Shown in pieces: positions 37,388-46,125 of a DNA stretch of 64,000 nt. A program made the position numbers and the translations under genes. Position 1 is the stretch's first letter. Each line of letters opens with the position of its first letter. Source of the DNA: Helicovermis profundi. Its GTDB lineage: Bacteria; Bacillota; Clostridia; Peptostreptococcales; Acidaminobacteraceae. A model generated the notes under the pieces. It was not told the DNA's origin and did not search any database. It saw only the letters and a program-made list of their open reading frames with translations. Location: positions 3,048,001 to 3,112,000 of the forward strand of contig NZ_AP028654.1 in NCBI RefSeq assembly GCF_033097505.1. The letters are read 5' to 3'.

Positions 37388-37981
37388 CTATAATTTAATT
37401 GTATTTTTTGCATTATTCATATGTTCGGCAATTGAATACATATTTGATATTCCACCAACGCTAAGTCTACTAGTAATATTATAGAAATCTAAACAAGTTC
37501 CGCATGAAAGGACTTCCACACCATAACTTTCAAGTATTCTGATATATTCAAGCACTGGTGAAGAATCAATGGTTAAATTAACTCCACTATTCACAAATAA
37601 TATAGCTTTAGGATATGGTTTTAATTCCGTTAAGGTATAGAAATAACCTTTAATTAAAATTTCTCCTAAAGTATCATCTCCACTTCCCATTTTATCCGAT
37701 GACACATAAATGACAGATTCACTAATATTTTCTTTAGGATCTCCCATTTCTTCAAAGCCAAGACTTTCTCCTTTATTTATGCTTATATAATAAAGATCAC
37801 CCTCAGCTTTTACACTATACTCATACTTAAGTTTTTTTGCAAGTTTTGATACATTTTCTTTTGCTGCTTCATTATCAACTATAGTTATTACACTACCTTC
37901 TGTTATCTGTTCAATCGCTTTTTTTGTATTAATTACTGGTTTTGGACAATCAAGTCCTCTTGCATCAATTTCAACTATCAT
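37388..37981 (-). CDS. yedF: YedF-type selenium metabolism protein (TusA-DsrE fusion)
   Basis: 197 residues. Residues 1-70 are a TusA-like sulfurtransferase domain with the DARGLDCPKPVI motif (Cys near 12). The rest is DsrE-like (VIYVSSDKMGSGDDTLGEIL, LFVNSGV, and the Cys pair LSCGTCLDFY). This fusion is the known YedF family linked to selenium use. It heads a yedF-DUF3343-DUF951 operon. Selenium delivery to a labile-selenium molybdoenzyme is suggested by yqeC and the MocA-like gene 2-4 kb away. Confidence 0.9.
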   Translation of the reverse strand: MIVEIDARGLDCPKPVINTKKAIEQITEGSVITIVDNEAAKENVSKLAKKLKYEYSVKAEGDLYYISINKGESLGFEEMGDPKENISESVIYVSSDKMGSGDDTLGEILIKGYFYTLTELKPYPKAILFVNSGVNLTIDSSPVLEYIRILESYGVEVLSCGTCLDFYNITSRLSVGGISNMYSIAEHMNNAKNTIKL

Positions 37982-38148
37982 TAATATTCCTCCACATCAA
38001 AAATTACTATTACAAGAACCTTATGATTCTCTTAAAATTAAAAAATAATTTGGTACTTTATAATTTTAAAGTATCTAATTTACTACTATTAATCAACATC
38101 TATAAATATTTTCTATATTCTAATAACCATTATAAATATTATTTATAA

Positions 38149-38886
38149 TTATAATACGCCACTAAAATTACTAGCAATCATATTTTTAACAAAGAACATT
38201 ATAATATTATGATTGTAGAAAAAACTACCTATCATAGAAGATTGAATTAATCCAACAATATAAGAATTACTAACAATAGGATTAACTATCATAATTATTG
38301 TCATAATAATATATATAAATACAAGACCCTTTACCACTCCCACTATAAAACCACCTAATTTGTTGATTTCTTTCAGTATTGGCAATTTCGCAATCGAATC
38401 AAGTAATTTAACAATCAAAATTAATGCAATATAAGCTACAATAAAAACCAATAAAAATGCTATTACACCCATTACAAATGAAGATAATTTATCCGAAATT
38501 ACAGTTGATAAGGATCCAGAACTTGAATTTATATTCATTTTAGAAATCGCATTCATAAGCTGTTCTTTTATATTTGAAGGTAAATTTAATTCATTTAATT
38601 TACTTGGATCTATAGAAGATAAATCTATATTAGTCATATCTAAATTAAGTCCAGATGAATTTAATCTTGATAATAAACTCGTTCGTATTGTTGTTTGTAA
38701 ATCTTTAAAAACACTAAAATTTGTCATTAAGTATTCTAAAACTTTAAAATAATATACTTTAGCAATAATACCAGCCACTATATAGCTCATAATTCCAAGA
38801 ACTGATTTTATAAATCCAATTCTTATTCCCCTAAAAATATTATAAATAAGTATAGTAACTACAACCGCATCTACCCAATTAAGCAT
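38149..38886 (-). CDS. CvpA-family membrane protein
   Basis: 245 residues with the family start NWVDAVVVTILIYNIFRGIRIGFIKSVLG, four membrane segments (about 4-25, 28-50, 130-160, 180-205) and GGFIVGVVKGLVFIYI. An extracytoplasmic loop of about 80 residues between segments 2 and 3 is longer than usual. CvpA proteins are needed for envelope integrity or colicin V export in other bacteria. AAGGAG precedes the ATG. Repeat copy 2 lies directly upstream. Confidence 0.85.
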   Translation of the reverse strand: MLNWVDAVVVTILIYNIFRGIRIGFIKSVLGIMSYIVAGIIAKVYYFKVLEYLMTNFSVFKDLQTTIRTSLLSRLNSSGLNLDMTNIDLSSIDPSKLNELNLPSNIKEQLMNAISKMNINSSSGSLSTVISDKLSSFVMGVIAFLLVFIVAYIALILIVKLLDSIAKLPILKEINKLGGFIVGVVKGLVFIYIIMTIIMIVNPIVSNSYIVGLIQSSMIGSFFYNHNIIMFFVKNMIASNFSGVL

Positions 38887-38900
38887 GTTAATCTCCTTTT

Positions 38901-39037
38901 TATCCGATGCCTTAGAGTTCTAATACCCCCACTTATAAAAAAAGTGGGGGATAAAGAACTCTAAAAAGGCCCTGGATTATGTTTTCTAAGATTCAGTGAG
39001 AGTAAAAACTCCCTCTGAATCCAAGAAATTCATTTAT
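38901..39037. repeat. 137-bp two-hairpin repeat, copy 2
   Basis: Differs from copy 1 (2818-2954) at three positions. One change (AAGTGGGGG for AATGGGGG context) improves pairing with CCCCCACTT, while another weakens the second hairpin (GTGAGAGT). TTTAT flanks both ends (38899-38903 and 39033-39037). It lies between the DUF5711-like gene and cvpA and does not disturb either frame. Confidence 0.85.
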
Positions 39038-39055
39038 CGTTAGCTTATCGTTTAT

Positions 39056-40219
39056 TTATTTCAATAAATAATATTCAAATTTATTTATATAGTATACACC
39101 TAATTTTGATGAACTAAACCATTTAACATTTATAATATCACTACTTAAGAGTTGAATACCAATATTTTCACCTTTTTCATCCAAAATATAAAGTTTATCA
39201 TCAGAAGTATAGCAAATTTCACCATAATTATATTCGATTTTTTCAACATCTACATTTATTTTTTTTTCGAATACTTTATTACCTTTATTATCTATTTTCA
39301 AAATAATATTATCATCAATTGGATTGGATATATCCTTAGAAACTGCAACTAAATTAAGTACTACATTACCATTATCGTCAAAGGAAAAGTTTTTAATAGT
39401 TCGATCAAATTTATACTCAAATAGCATATTATTTTCATTATCATATTTTCTAAGCCAAGAATCAGATAGCAATATAACTGAATCGCCTATAATTTTAATA
39501 TCAAAAATTATCGCACTATCAAAATTTAAAAGTCCTGATAATTCTCCATCTAAATTATAAATTTGAACTGTAGAGAAAAATTTATCTTTAGCTATTTTTA
39601 ATGTTGTAGTTGCAATAATACTTTTATCTGACGATGACTCAATTTTAGATATTTTATCATCTCTCAGTGCAATTTCACTTAATTTTTCACATTTATTATC
39701 TAATATTAATATTCTTGCATTCGCTGAATTGTAGACTATGACATTAAATTCATTTTTAACAATCACATTTTCAATTTTTCCGATATTTAGAATTTTACCT
39801 ACAATATTTCCATCAACATCTAAAGAATAAATATTTCCAATTTCTTTATCATAAAGTATCAATAAGTTTCCTTTTCCAACAAGTTTTACATTTACACCAT
39901 TTAATTCTTTCTTCCAAATAGGTTTAAAATCCGTATCATACTGTGTAAGTTCACTATTGTCAATTTTAAAAAACTTACTAGCAATTTTGTAAATATTCGA
40001 GTCATTAACATATTTTAAATTTGATTTATAATCAAAAGTCTTTATTTTTTCAAGTTTCATAGAACCAAAGCTAATTGTATATTTTATTTTATTTATGTAA
40101 TTATTGTCAAATTTAAATACAAATATCAAACATATAATCAATACAATTAATGAAATAAAACTTATTTTATTAAAGAACTTTTTCTTGCTTTTTCTTTTTT
40201 TTCTTTTATCAAATGTCAA
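39056..40219 (-). CDS. DUF5711-like membrane-anchored beta-propeller protein
   Basis: 387 residues: a very basic cytoplasmic start (DKRKKRKSKKKFF), one membrane segment (about 20-37), then a repetitive beta-rich extracytoplasmic region with PQQ-like blade motifs (YSLDVDGNIVGKILNIGKIENVIV, ILKIDNKGNKVFEKKI). The length and layout fit DUF5711. The start is TTG 40219 with GGAGG 8 bases upstream, overlapping the preceding gene by 11 bases. Function unknown; it may bind envelope ligands. Confidence 0.7.
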   Translation of the reverse strand: MTFDKRKKRKSKKKFFNKISFISLIVLIICLIFVFKFDNNYINKIKYTISFGSMKLEKIKTFDYKSNLKYVNDSNIYKIASKFFKIDNSELTQYDTDFKPIWKKELNGVNVKLVGKGNLLILYDKEIGNIYSLDVDGNIVGKILNIGKIENVIVKNEFNVIVYNSANARILILDNKCEKLSEIALRDDKISKIESSSDKSIIATTTLKIAKDKFFSTVQIYNLDGELSGLLNFDSAIIFDIKIIGDSVILLSDSWLRKYDNENNMLFEYKFDRTIKNFSFDDNGNVVLNLVAVSKDISNPIDDNIILKIDNKGNKVFEKKINVDVEKIEYNYGEICYTSDDKLYILDEKGENIGIQLLSSDIINVKWFSSSKLGVYYINKFEYYLLK

Positions 40220-40820
40220 GTTTTTCCTCCAAAATTTCTCTATTAATTATCTTAATAACTCTATTTATATCTTCTTTACAATCAATATCAATTCCTTCAA
40301 AACTATTTTTTATATTACAAGTAATTATTTTATCACGGTTATTTTTTATTATTTCTCTTCCACCAATATCCCCTTTTAGTTTCATAAATTCATCTTTTAG
40401 TGATATTGGAAATATAACCGGCGTAGATCTATTACCATCATAAATAGGTACAATTATTTTATCATTAAATTCTTTAAATTTATCAACTAATGTATTTATT
40501 GTTTTAGTAGTTAAAAGTGGTTGATCTGCTACTAAAAAGCAAATTCCACATGTATTTTTATTTGCATTTTCAATACCTAATTTTATTGATTCACTTTGAC
40601 CTAATACATTTTTAAAATTTTTTACAAAAATTACTTTTTCGCTCTTAATTTGTTTTATAATCTCATCGTTTGCATAAATCAAAATAATCTCATCTAATTT
40701 TGACTTAAGGGCATTTTCTAAAACAAAGTCAATTATTCTTTTGTTGTTTATTTTTATTAATAGCTTATTTTCGCCCATTCGTTTTGATAAGCCAGAAGCC
40801 ATTATTATCCCTGTTACCAT
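40209..40820 (-). CDS. MocA/MobA-like nucleotidyltransferase
   Basis: 203 residues with the NTP_transf_3 signature TGIIMASGLSKRMGENKLLIKINNK (about 3-27), a metal-binding VADQPLL (about 92-98) and GDIGGREII. It belongs to the molybdenum-cofactor cytidylyl/guanylyltransferase-like family that makes dinucleotide forms of molybdopterin. It lies 6 bases after yqeC. With yqeC and yedF nearby it probably serves a selenium-dependent molybdenum hydroxylase. Confidence 0.88.
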   Translation of the reverse strand: MVTGIIMASGLSKRMGENKLLIKINNKRIIDFVLENALKSKLDEIILIYANDEIIKQIKSEKVIFVKNFKNVLGQSESIKLGIENANKNTCGICFLVADQPLLTTKTINTLVDKFKEFNDKIIVPIYDGNRSTPVIFPISLKDEFMKLKGDIGGREIIKNNRDKIITCNIKNSFEGIDIDCKEDINRVIKIINREILEEKLDI

Positions 40821-40826
40821 ATACTA

Positions 40827-41540
40827 TTATCCTCTAGAATATATTTTAAAATCAGTTAAGCTATTAGTATTTTTTAAAAATTTTTCAAGCAAGACTATAT
40901 TATTAATTCTATCTTTATTATTTACTTTTGTAATAAGTAAGGCTTTATTAAAAAACGTACATCCCTTAAATAAACCATTGCTAGAATTAACATACTTTAC
41001 ATAATCGATTAACTCAATTTCCTCATTCATATTTTTTTCAACAATATCTAAAAACTTCTCACTTCTATAAACATAATTGTCATTTATTGGCCTATTTAGA
41101 GAATCAATTGAAAAAACACCTACAACTAAATCAGTTAAGCTTGGAATCACAGGTTCCTCTTCACCGTGAGCTTTAATCGTCTTTTTTCTAGATCCATCAC
41201 CTTCAACTAAAATAAAATCGAATATATTTTCATTTTTAATATGATCTATAAATTCTTTATCTACTCCTATAAGTTTTTTACTATCAATTTTACTTCCCAA
41301 TATAATAATTTTATTGTTTAAACTATTTGCCACTTTCTCTATTTTATTAGTTAAAATAGTTTTGTACTCTTCATTAGTTTCTTTATACATCTTTGTAGTA
41401 GTTGCAATAAGAACTGTCTTACCCATTTTTTTCAATTTATTTGCCAATAAAAAAATGGAAGATGTTTTCCCACCTGAACCTATAAAAGTTATAACTTTTT
41501 TATCTATATTCAATTCAATAAATCTGCTAAAATCATTCAA
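40827..41540 (-). CDS. yqeC: YqeC, selenium-dependent molybdoenzyme maturation protein
   Basis: 237 residues. A P-loop-like TFIGSGGKTSSIFLLANKL (about 18-36), IATTTKMY, FDFILVEGDGSRKKTIKAHGEEEPVIP and a C-terminal VTKVNNKD-type segment are typical of the YqeC family, which comparative genomics ties to selenium-dependent molybdenum hydroxylases. The start is TTG 41540 with AGAAGGTG upstream. It is paired with the MocA-like gene. Confidence 0.9.
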   Translation of the reverse strand: MNDFSRFIELNIDKKVITFIGSGGKTSSIFLLANKLKKMGKTVLIATTTKMYKETNEEYKTILTNKIEKVANSLNNKIIILGSKIDSKKLIGVDKEFIDHIKNENIFDFILVEGDGSRKKTIKAHGEEEPVIPSLTDLVVGVFSIDSLNRPINDNYVYRSEKFLDIVEKNMNEEIELIDYVKYVNSSNGLFKGCTFFNKALLITKVNNKDRINNIVLLEKFLKNTNSLTDFKIYSRG

Positions 41541-41591
41541 ATTTACACCTTCTTATGTTAATTTTCATAAAATAGATCGAATTTTAAAACT

Positions 41592-42731
41592 TTATTTGAT
41601 TTTAGGTGGTTTTTCTCCAATATACTGATACAAATAACATTTTAATCTACCATTATAAAGTTTTCTGTTTTTATCAGATTTTTTTCCAAAAAATCGTTCG
41701 AATTCCTCGTTAGATGTAAATATATATTTAGACCAAGTTTCTAAGCGTTTATATGAAGTACCCATCATACTATACAAATCAAATATTTCTTCTTCTGTTC
41801 CTAGTCTTTCACCATATGGAGGATTTGAAATTATATAGCCATACTTATCCTTTGTATTAATATCTTTTGCATCCTGAACTTTAAAAACGATATCATCTTC
41901 TACTCCAGCTTTTTCTGCATTTAGTTTTGCAATATTAATAACTCTTCTATCAACATCAAAAGCTGATATATTTAACTGTTTTTCATAATCAATTTGACTA
42001 TAAGCCTTAACTCTCTCTTCTTTGATTACTTCACTTGGAATAAAGTCCCAAGATTCAAAATCAAATTTTCTATTTAACCCTGGAGCAATATTTCTACCCA
42101 TCAAAGCTGCTTCAATTGCTATAGTCCCAGTTCCACACATTGGATCAATTAGAGGAATCTTAGCATGCCACCTACTCGCTTTAATTAAAGCTGCCGCTAG
42201 CGTTTCTTTTAAAGGTGCAATATTTCCATCCTCTCTATAGCCTCTTTTATGAAGTCCAAGCCCGCTAGTGTCAATTGTTAGAGAAACTTCATCATTTAGT
42301 ATAGCAGCTGTAATATGAAATTTTGAACCAGTTTCTTCAAACCAATCAATTTTATACTTATCTTTTAAATTCTCAACAATAGATTTTTTTGTAATAGATT
42401 GAATATCAGACACACTAAAAAGCTTAGATTTAACACTTTTAGCACTCACCGGAAATTCTCCATCTATAGGAATATACCTATCCCAATCAAGTTTTTTCGT
42501 TTTATCAAAAAGTTCAACAAATGTTTTAGCCCTAAATTTTCCAACCAAAATATGAACCCTATCTGCGCATCTAAGCCATAAATTAGCACGAACAATTCCC
42601 GCTGCATCAGCATCAAAAAGAATTCTTCCATTCTCAACTACAATATTGGTAAAACCCAATCTTTTAATTTCATCCTTAACAATACCTTCAATACCAAAGG
42701 CTGACGTTGCAATCAATCTATAATTTCCCAT
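41592..42731 (-). CDS. rlmL: THUMP-domain 23S rRNA guanine-N2 methyltransferase (RlmL N-half / YpsC type)
   Basis: I start at the ATG at 42731 (MGNYRLIATSAFGIEGIV), with GGGAG 5 bases upstream. 379 residues: a THUMP RNA-binding domain (about 45-160) and a Rossmann methyltransferase with DPMCGTGTIAIEAAL (about 195-210), AFDVDRRVI and the catalytic SNPPYGERLG. It methylates guanine in 23S rRNA using S-adenosylmethionine. Bordered downstream by yqeC and upstream by array E. Confidence 0.92.
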   Translation of the reverse strand: MGNYRLIATSAFGIEGIVKDEIKRLGFTNIVVENGRILFDADAAGIVRANLWLRCADRVHILVGKFRAKTFVELFDKTKKLDWDRYIPIDGEFPVSAKSVKSKLFSVSDIQSITKKSIVENLKDKYKIDWFEETGSKFHITAAILNDEVSLTIDTSGLGLHKRGYREDGNIAPLKETLAAALIKASRWHAKIPLIDPMCGTGTIAIEAALMGRNIAPGLNRKFDFESWDFIPSEVIKEERVKAYSQIDYEKQLNISAFDVDRRVINIAKLNAEKAGVEDDIVFKVQDAKDINTKDKYGYIISNPPYGERLGTEEEIFDLYSMMGTSYKRLETWSKYIFTSNEEFERFFGKKSDKNRKLYNGRLKCYLYQYIGEKPPKIK

Positions 42732-42790
42732 AAAAACTCCCATCAATATAATATATAATGATATTTTATCATAATGCGCGAAAAAAGAAA

Positions 42791-43108
42791 GCAGTGCAGA
42801 AAAAACAAAAGAATATTAAAAAATGCGATAGCATAATTTTTTAATATTCTTTTGTTTTTTCTATAGGGCTAAAAGCCCGTGACAAGATCACTGAAAGTGA
42901 GCTTGGCGCACTGATTTTTACCCTTTATATTATATTTTTTACTTTTTCATATGGCTAAAAGCCCGTGACAAGATCACTGAAAGTGAGCTTGGCGCACTGA
43001 TTTCTACCCTTTATACTATATTTTTTACTTTTTCATAGGGCTAAAAGCCCCAGGCAAGATCACTGAAAGTGAGCTTGGCGCACTGATTCTTACCCTTTAT
43101 ATTATATT
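42791..43108. repeat. Array E: three tandem 86-bp cloverleaf-type units downstream of the hybrid kinase
   Basis: GGCTAAAAGCCC recurs at 42867, 42953 and 43039, exactly 86 bases apart. The left end is complete: outer arm GCAGTGCAG, then a long hairpin (AAAACAAAAGAATATTAAAAAATGC with GCAT.AATTTTTTAATATTC...), then GGGCTAAAAGCCC. Hairpin AAG..CACTGAAAGTG..CTT and outer partner GCGCACTG (42906-42913) complete it. The next two units have no left half. It extends to the kinase stop codon. Confidence 0.9.
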
Positions 43109-43117
43109 TTTTACTTT

Positions 43118-44308
43118 TTAATTTTCTGCTTTTAAATGTTTATCAATTAACAAAAGTAACTTCTTCATATCAATAGGCTTAGAAATATAATCACTAAAGC
43201 CATAAGAAATCAAATAATTTCTCTCTGTATCCATAACTTTGGCCGTACAAGCGATTATCGGAATTTTTCTTTTATTTTTCATATGATTAATTTCATCTAA
43301 AGTTTCAAACCCATTCTTAATTGGCATCATAATATCCATCAGTATTAAATCCGGTTTTTCTTTTATGTAATTTTCAATGCATTCTTCTCCATTTTTAGCG
43401 AAAATAAGATCATAATATTCTCTCAACATAAACTTAAGTGTAATTCTTCCAACTAATTCATCTTCCGCTACTAATATTTTTTTTCTATTATTTAAATTTA
43501 ATATTTCCGGTTTACTTGTACTCTTGCTAGTAATTTCATTTTTTAAATGTTCTAATTTTAATTCTATTTTTACTTCAGTACCTATTCCTAATTTAGAATC
43601 TAATTCAATTTTTCCATTCATAATATTAATAAATTCACGTGCAATGGATAATCCTAAACCTACCCCTTTATTCTTTATTCCTTTTGTTTCAAGTTTATTG
43701 AATCTTCCAAAGACGTATTGATACTTATCAGAAGGTATGCCGATTCCTGTATCTTTGATAACTATGCTAACACTAATTCTTTTTTTGGTATATTTGATTC
43801 TTCCAATTTTTATTTCTATTTTCCCTTTATCAGTAAATTTAACTGCATTATCAATAATATTAACCAAAACTTTTCTTAATGAATATAAGTCACCAATGAA
43901 ATGCTGAGGCAGTGAATCATCAATTTCAAAAACAACTAGTAATTTTTTATCATTAATTTCATTACTATAAGTATTTACAATTTCATTTATTAAATCCTTA
44001 ATCGAAAAAATCTTTTTTTCTTCTTTATATTTTTTTTCTTCTAATTTTGATATTTCTAAAATACTGTTTATTGTTTCCGTTAATTTAATTGAAGAATCAA
44101 ATAAAATATCTACATATTCTGTTTGAATACTATCTAGCTCCGTTTCCTTAAGAAGCTGAACCATCCCAAGCATCCCATTTAACGGCGTTCTTACTTCATG
44201 AGAAATATTAGTAACAAATCGACTTTTTTCTTTATTTGAAATTTGCATTGTTTTCAAATTATCAATTATTTGGATCAATTCTTCCCTTGATTTTTTATCA
44301 TATTTCAC
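43118..44308 (-). CDS. Soluble hybrid histidine kinase with C-terminal receiver
   Basis: I start at GTG 44308, with GAGGAG 7 bases upstream. 396 residues without membrane or sensor domain: a coiled-coil start, HisKA with H37 (NISHEVRTPLNGMLG), HATPase (NIIDNAVKFTDKG, DTGIGIP, GLGLSIAREF) and a receiver domain (about 275-395) with VAEDE, the phosphorylation site LILMDIMMP, ACTAK and ISKPID. It probably receives its signal through a partner or the N-terminal helix. It stands upstream of cpaB only by array-free spacing of about 60 bases, so a link with the Tad locus is possible. Confidence 0.93.
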   Translation of the reverse strand: MKYDKKSREELIQIIDNLKTMQISNKEKSRFVTNISHEVRTPLNGMLGMVQLLKETELDSIQTEYVDILFDSSIKLTETINSILEISKLEEKKYKEEKKIFSIKDLINEIVNTYSNEINDKKLLVVFEIDDSLPQHFIGDLYSLRKVLVNIIDNAVKFTDKGKIEIKIGRIKYTKKRISVSIVIKDTGIGIPSDKYQYVFGRFNKLETKGIKNKGVGLGLSIAREFINIMNGKIELDSKLGIGTEVKIELKLEHLKNEITSKSTSKPEILNLNNRKKILVAEDELVGRITLKFMLREYYDLIFAKNGEECIENYIKEKPDLILMDIMMPIKNGFETLDEINHMKNKRKIPIIACTAKVMDTERNYLISYGFSDYISKPIDMKKLLLLIDKHLKAEN

Positions 44309-44385
44309 GACTAATCTCCTCAAAATATATTTAAGTCAATTATATCATCGTTTGAATATTTTCACAATTATTTCAATAAGTTGAT

Positions 44386-45015
44386 TTATTTCCCCAAAGT
44401 GATAACTTTGAATTTCCCGTGATCTTCTAGAACTAAAATATTTTGAACATCTTCGTCCATACTTACCAAAACTAAATATTTAGGCCTATTTTCTTCGCTA
44501 ATTATATCTATTTTTTTGTAATTCTCATCTAATACTGAGCATACTTTGACTCCAAAAAATCTTTTTGATTCTTCTTTTTCAGTACTACTACAAAACATTA
44601 AATCTACTATATCGTCATCGTTAATTTGCCAACCATTCGCTTCTTCGGCGCTTAACTCTAATGTGAATTGTGCTTTTCCAAATGGAATAATTTTGTTTTG
44701 TACTCTTTTTTTTATATTACTAAGCAAATCGCTTTTAAGTACTATTTCATTCTTTTTAATTAAGCTATTTGAATATTTGCCAACTATATTTTCAATTTCT
44801 TTGCAATAATCATCTTCAATATTGGCTTCATCAATCAATTTATATTTCAAGTCCTCTTTTTTTATTATAGAATTAGTTTCAATATTTTTTCTAGCAAAAT
44901 AAACTTTTATTTTTATCTCACTTTTGTTTTTACTATTAATAGCATCTATTTCAAAATACAAAACTAAAGTAAGACCTAATATTATTAATATTATAGTTAA
45001 AATCTTTTTTTTCAT
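44386..45015 (-). CDS. cpaB: CpaB/RcpC-like SAF-domain pilus assembly protein
   Basis: 209 residues: one N-terminal membrane segment (about 4-23), a SAF-like region (KVYFARKNIETNSIIKKEDL, KNEIVLKSDL) and a C-terminal RcpC-like part (LELSAEEANGWQINDDDIVDLMF). CpaB proteins stabilise the Tad pilus machinery outside the membrane. Last gene of the Tad operon; Gram-positive length is shorter than in Proteobacteria. Confidence 0.75.
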   Translation of the reverse strand: MKKKILTIILIILGLTLVLYFEIDAINSKNKSEIKIKVYFARKNIETNSIIKKEDLKYKLIDEANIEDDYCKEIENIVGKYSNSLIKKNEIVLKSDLLSNIKKRVQNKIIPFGKAQFTLELSAEEANGWQINDDDIVDLMFCSSTEKEESKRFFGVKVCSVLDENYKKIDIISEENRPKYLVLVSMDEDVQNILVLEDHGKFKVITLGK

Positions 45016-45025
45016 ATAGCACTTC

Positions 45026-45529
45026 CTAATTATTAATTGGCATATCTACTTTTACATTAATTCTAACAACCAATTCGCTCTTATCAATCATTTTCATCAA
45101 TACTTTTCTATATATAAACGGTTCAATTCTAATATCTAAAACAATATTCACATTTTTTAAACCATATTCTATATCAACAATATTGATATCTCCAAAAAGA
45201 ATACTATTTTCCTTTGACGACATATCATCCTTTAAATTTAAATTCAATTTGATATATTGCTCAAGCTCATCTTTATCATTTTTTATTTTTAAATTTCCTT
45301 TACTTAAATTTTTGATATTATATTCTTTATAAAGTGAAGTAAGTGATACTTCCAAAGTATTCCTTATTTCATTTTCTATTATAGAAAAATACATTTTTTC
45401 ATAAATATATGTAAATAAAGGAAATATGACAAATATTATTATAAATAAATACAAAAATATTATTGTAATTTCCATCCCACCAAAGGAACTTTTAATTGAC
45501 AACTTTTTTTGAAAAACTATATTTTTCAT
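45026..45529 (-). CDS. TadE-like pseudopilin
   Basis: 167 residues. A short leader ends in SSFGGMEITIIFLYLFIIIFV, where Gly-Gly-Met-Glu followed by a hydrophobic helix is the TadE-type prepilin processing pattern (cut before or after Gly, Glu soon after). The rest is extracytoplasmic. It overlaps the end of the preceding gene by 38 bases, so a start further inside is possible. Minor pilin role inferred. Confidence 0.65.
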   Translation of the reverse strand: MKNIVFQKKLSIKSSFGGMEITIIFLYLFIIIFVIFPLFTYIYEKMYFSIIENEIRNTLEVSLTSLYKEYNIKNLSKGNLKIKNDKDELEQYIKLNLNLKDDMSSKENSILFGDINIVDIEYGLKNVNIVLDIRIEPFIYRKVLMKMIDKSELVVRINVKVDMPINN

Positions 45530-45878
45530 ATTTTAAATTTCCTTCAGCTGTTTTATATTTTAATAATCCTACTGTTATAACATATTTAGTTTTGCACTTT
45601 ACAATAAATTTTATTGATTTTGCAAAAGAAGACTCATCTTTATTACTAGTAATAATATTAATGTCAAAATAACCTCTCTCTATAAGTCTTTCTTTTAAAT
45701 GATTCTTATCTTCGACAGTTAGACCACCTTCAACTAACGCTTTATAATTATAATCTGAACATATATCATTAAATTGATATTTTAAATTAATTGGAACAAT
45801 AATATAAATAAATGATATTACAATTCCGACAATTAACACCATACACATAGCCCATACAACTACTCCTGAATTATTCAT
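45492..45878 (-). CDS. TadE/TadF-like membrane protein of the Tad locus
   Basis: 128 residues: MNNSGVVVWAMCMVLIVGIVISFIY gives a short leader and a hydrophobic helix (about 6-27), then an extracytoplasmic domain. No motif is diagnostic. Its size, topology and place between the Flp-like and TadE-like genes suggest a second minor pseudopilin. Confidence 0.55.
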   Translation of the reverse strand: MNNSGVVVWAMCMVLIVGIVISFIYIIVPINLKYQFNDICSDYNYKALVEGGLTVEDKNHLKERLIERGYFDINIITSNKDESSFAKSIKFIVKCKTKYVITVGLLKYKTAEGNLKYEKYSFSKKVVN

Positions 45879-45881
45879 ACC

Positions 45882-46115
45882 TTATATACTTGTATCAAAT
45901 AAAGAATTTTTCAAGGTATTTGTATACCAATCAGTAATATCCGTCATAAGTTTTTTACTAAAACTTTTCATATTTGGAAGTAAAATAAATGCCGCAATTA
46001 TAAGAGCGATTGCAATATTTATAATAATCGAAACTCCAAACTCTCCTCTTGATGATAATAAAAGTTCTTTAATTTTGTTTTTCCTTATTTCTAAATCGAC
46101 TAATACTTTTAACAT
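45882..46115 (-). CDS. Flp-like major pilin candidate
   Basis: I choose the ATG at 46115 (MLKVLVDLEIRKNKIKELL), 6 bases after GGAGGA. The 77-residue protein has a 24-residue basic leader ending in SSRGEFG, a hydrophobic helix (VSIIINIAIALIIAAFILL) and a short polar tail. This is the size and layout of Flp pilins in Gram-positive Tad loci, though the processing site is not canonical (Gly-Glu-Phe-Gly). It sits 10 bases after tadC. Confidence 0.65.
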   Translation of the reverse strand: MLKVLVDLEIRKNKIKELLLSSRGEFGVSIIINIAIALIIAAFILLPNMKSFSKKLMTDITDWYTNTLKNSLFDTSI

Positions 46116-46125
46116 AATCATCCTC

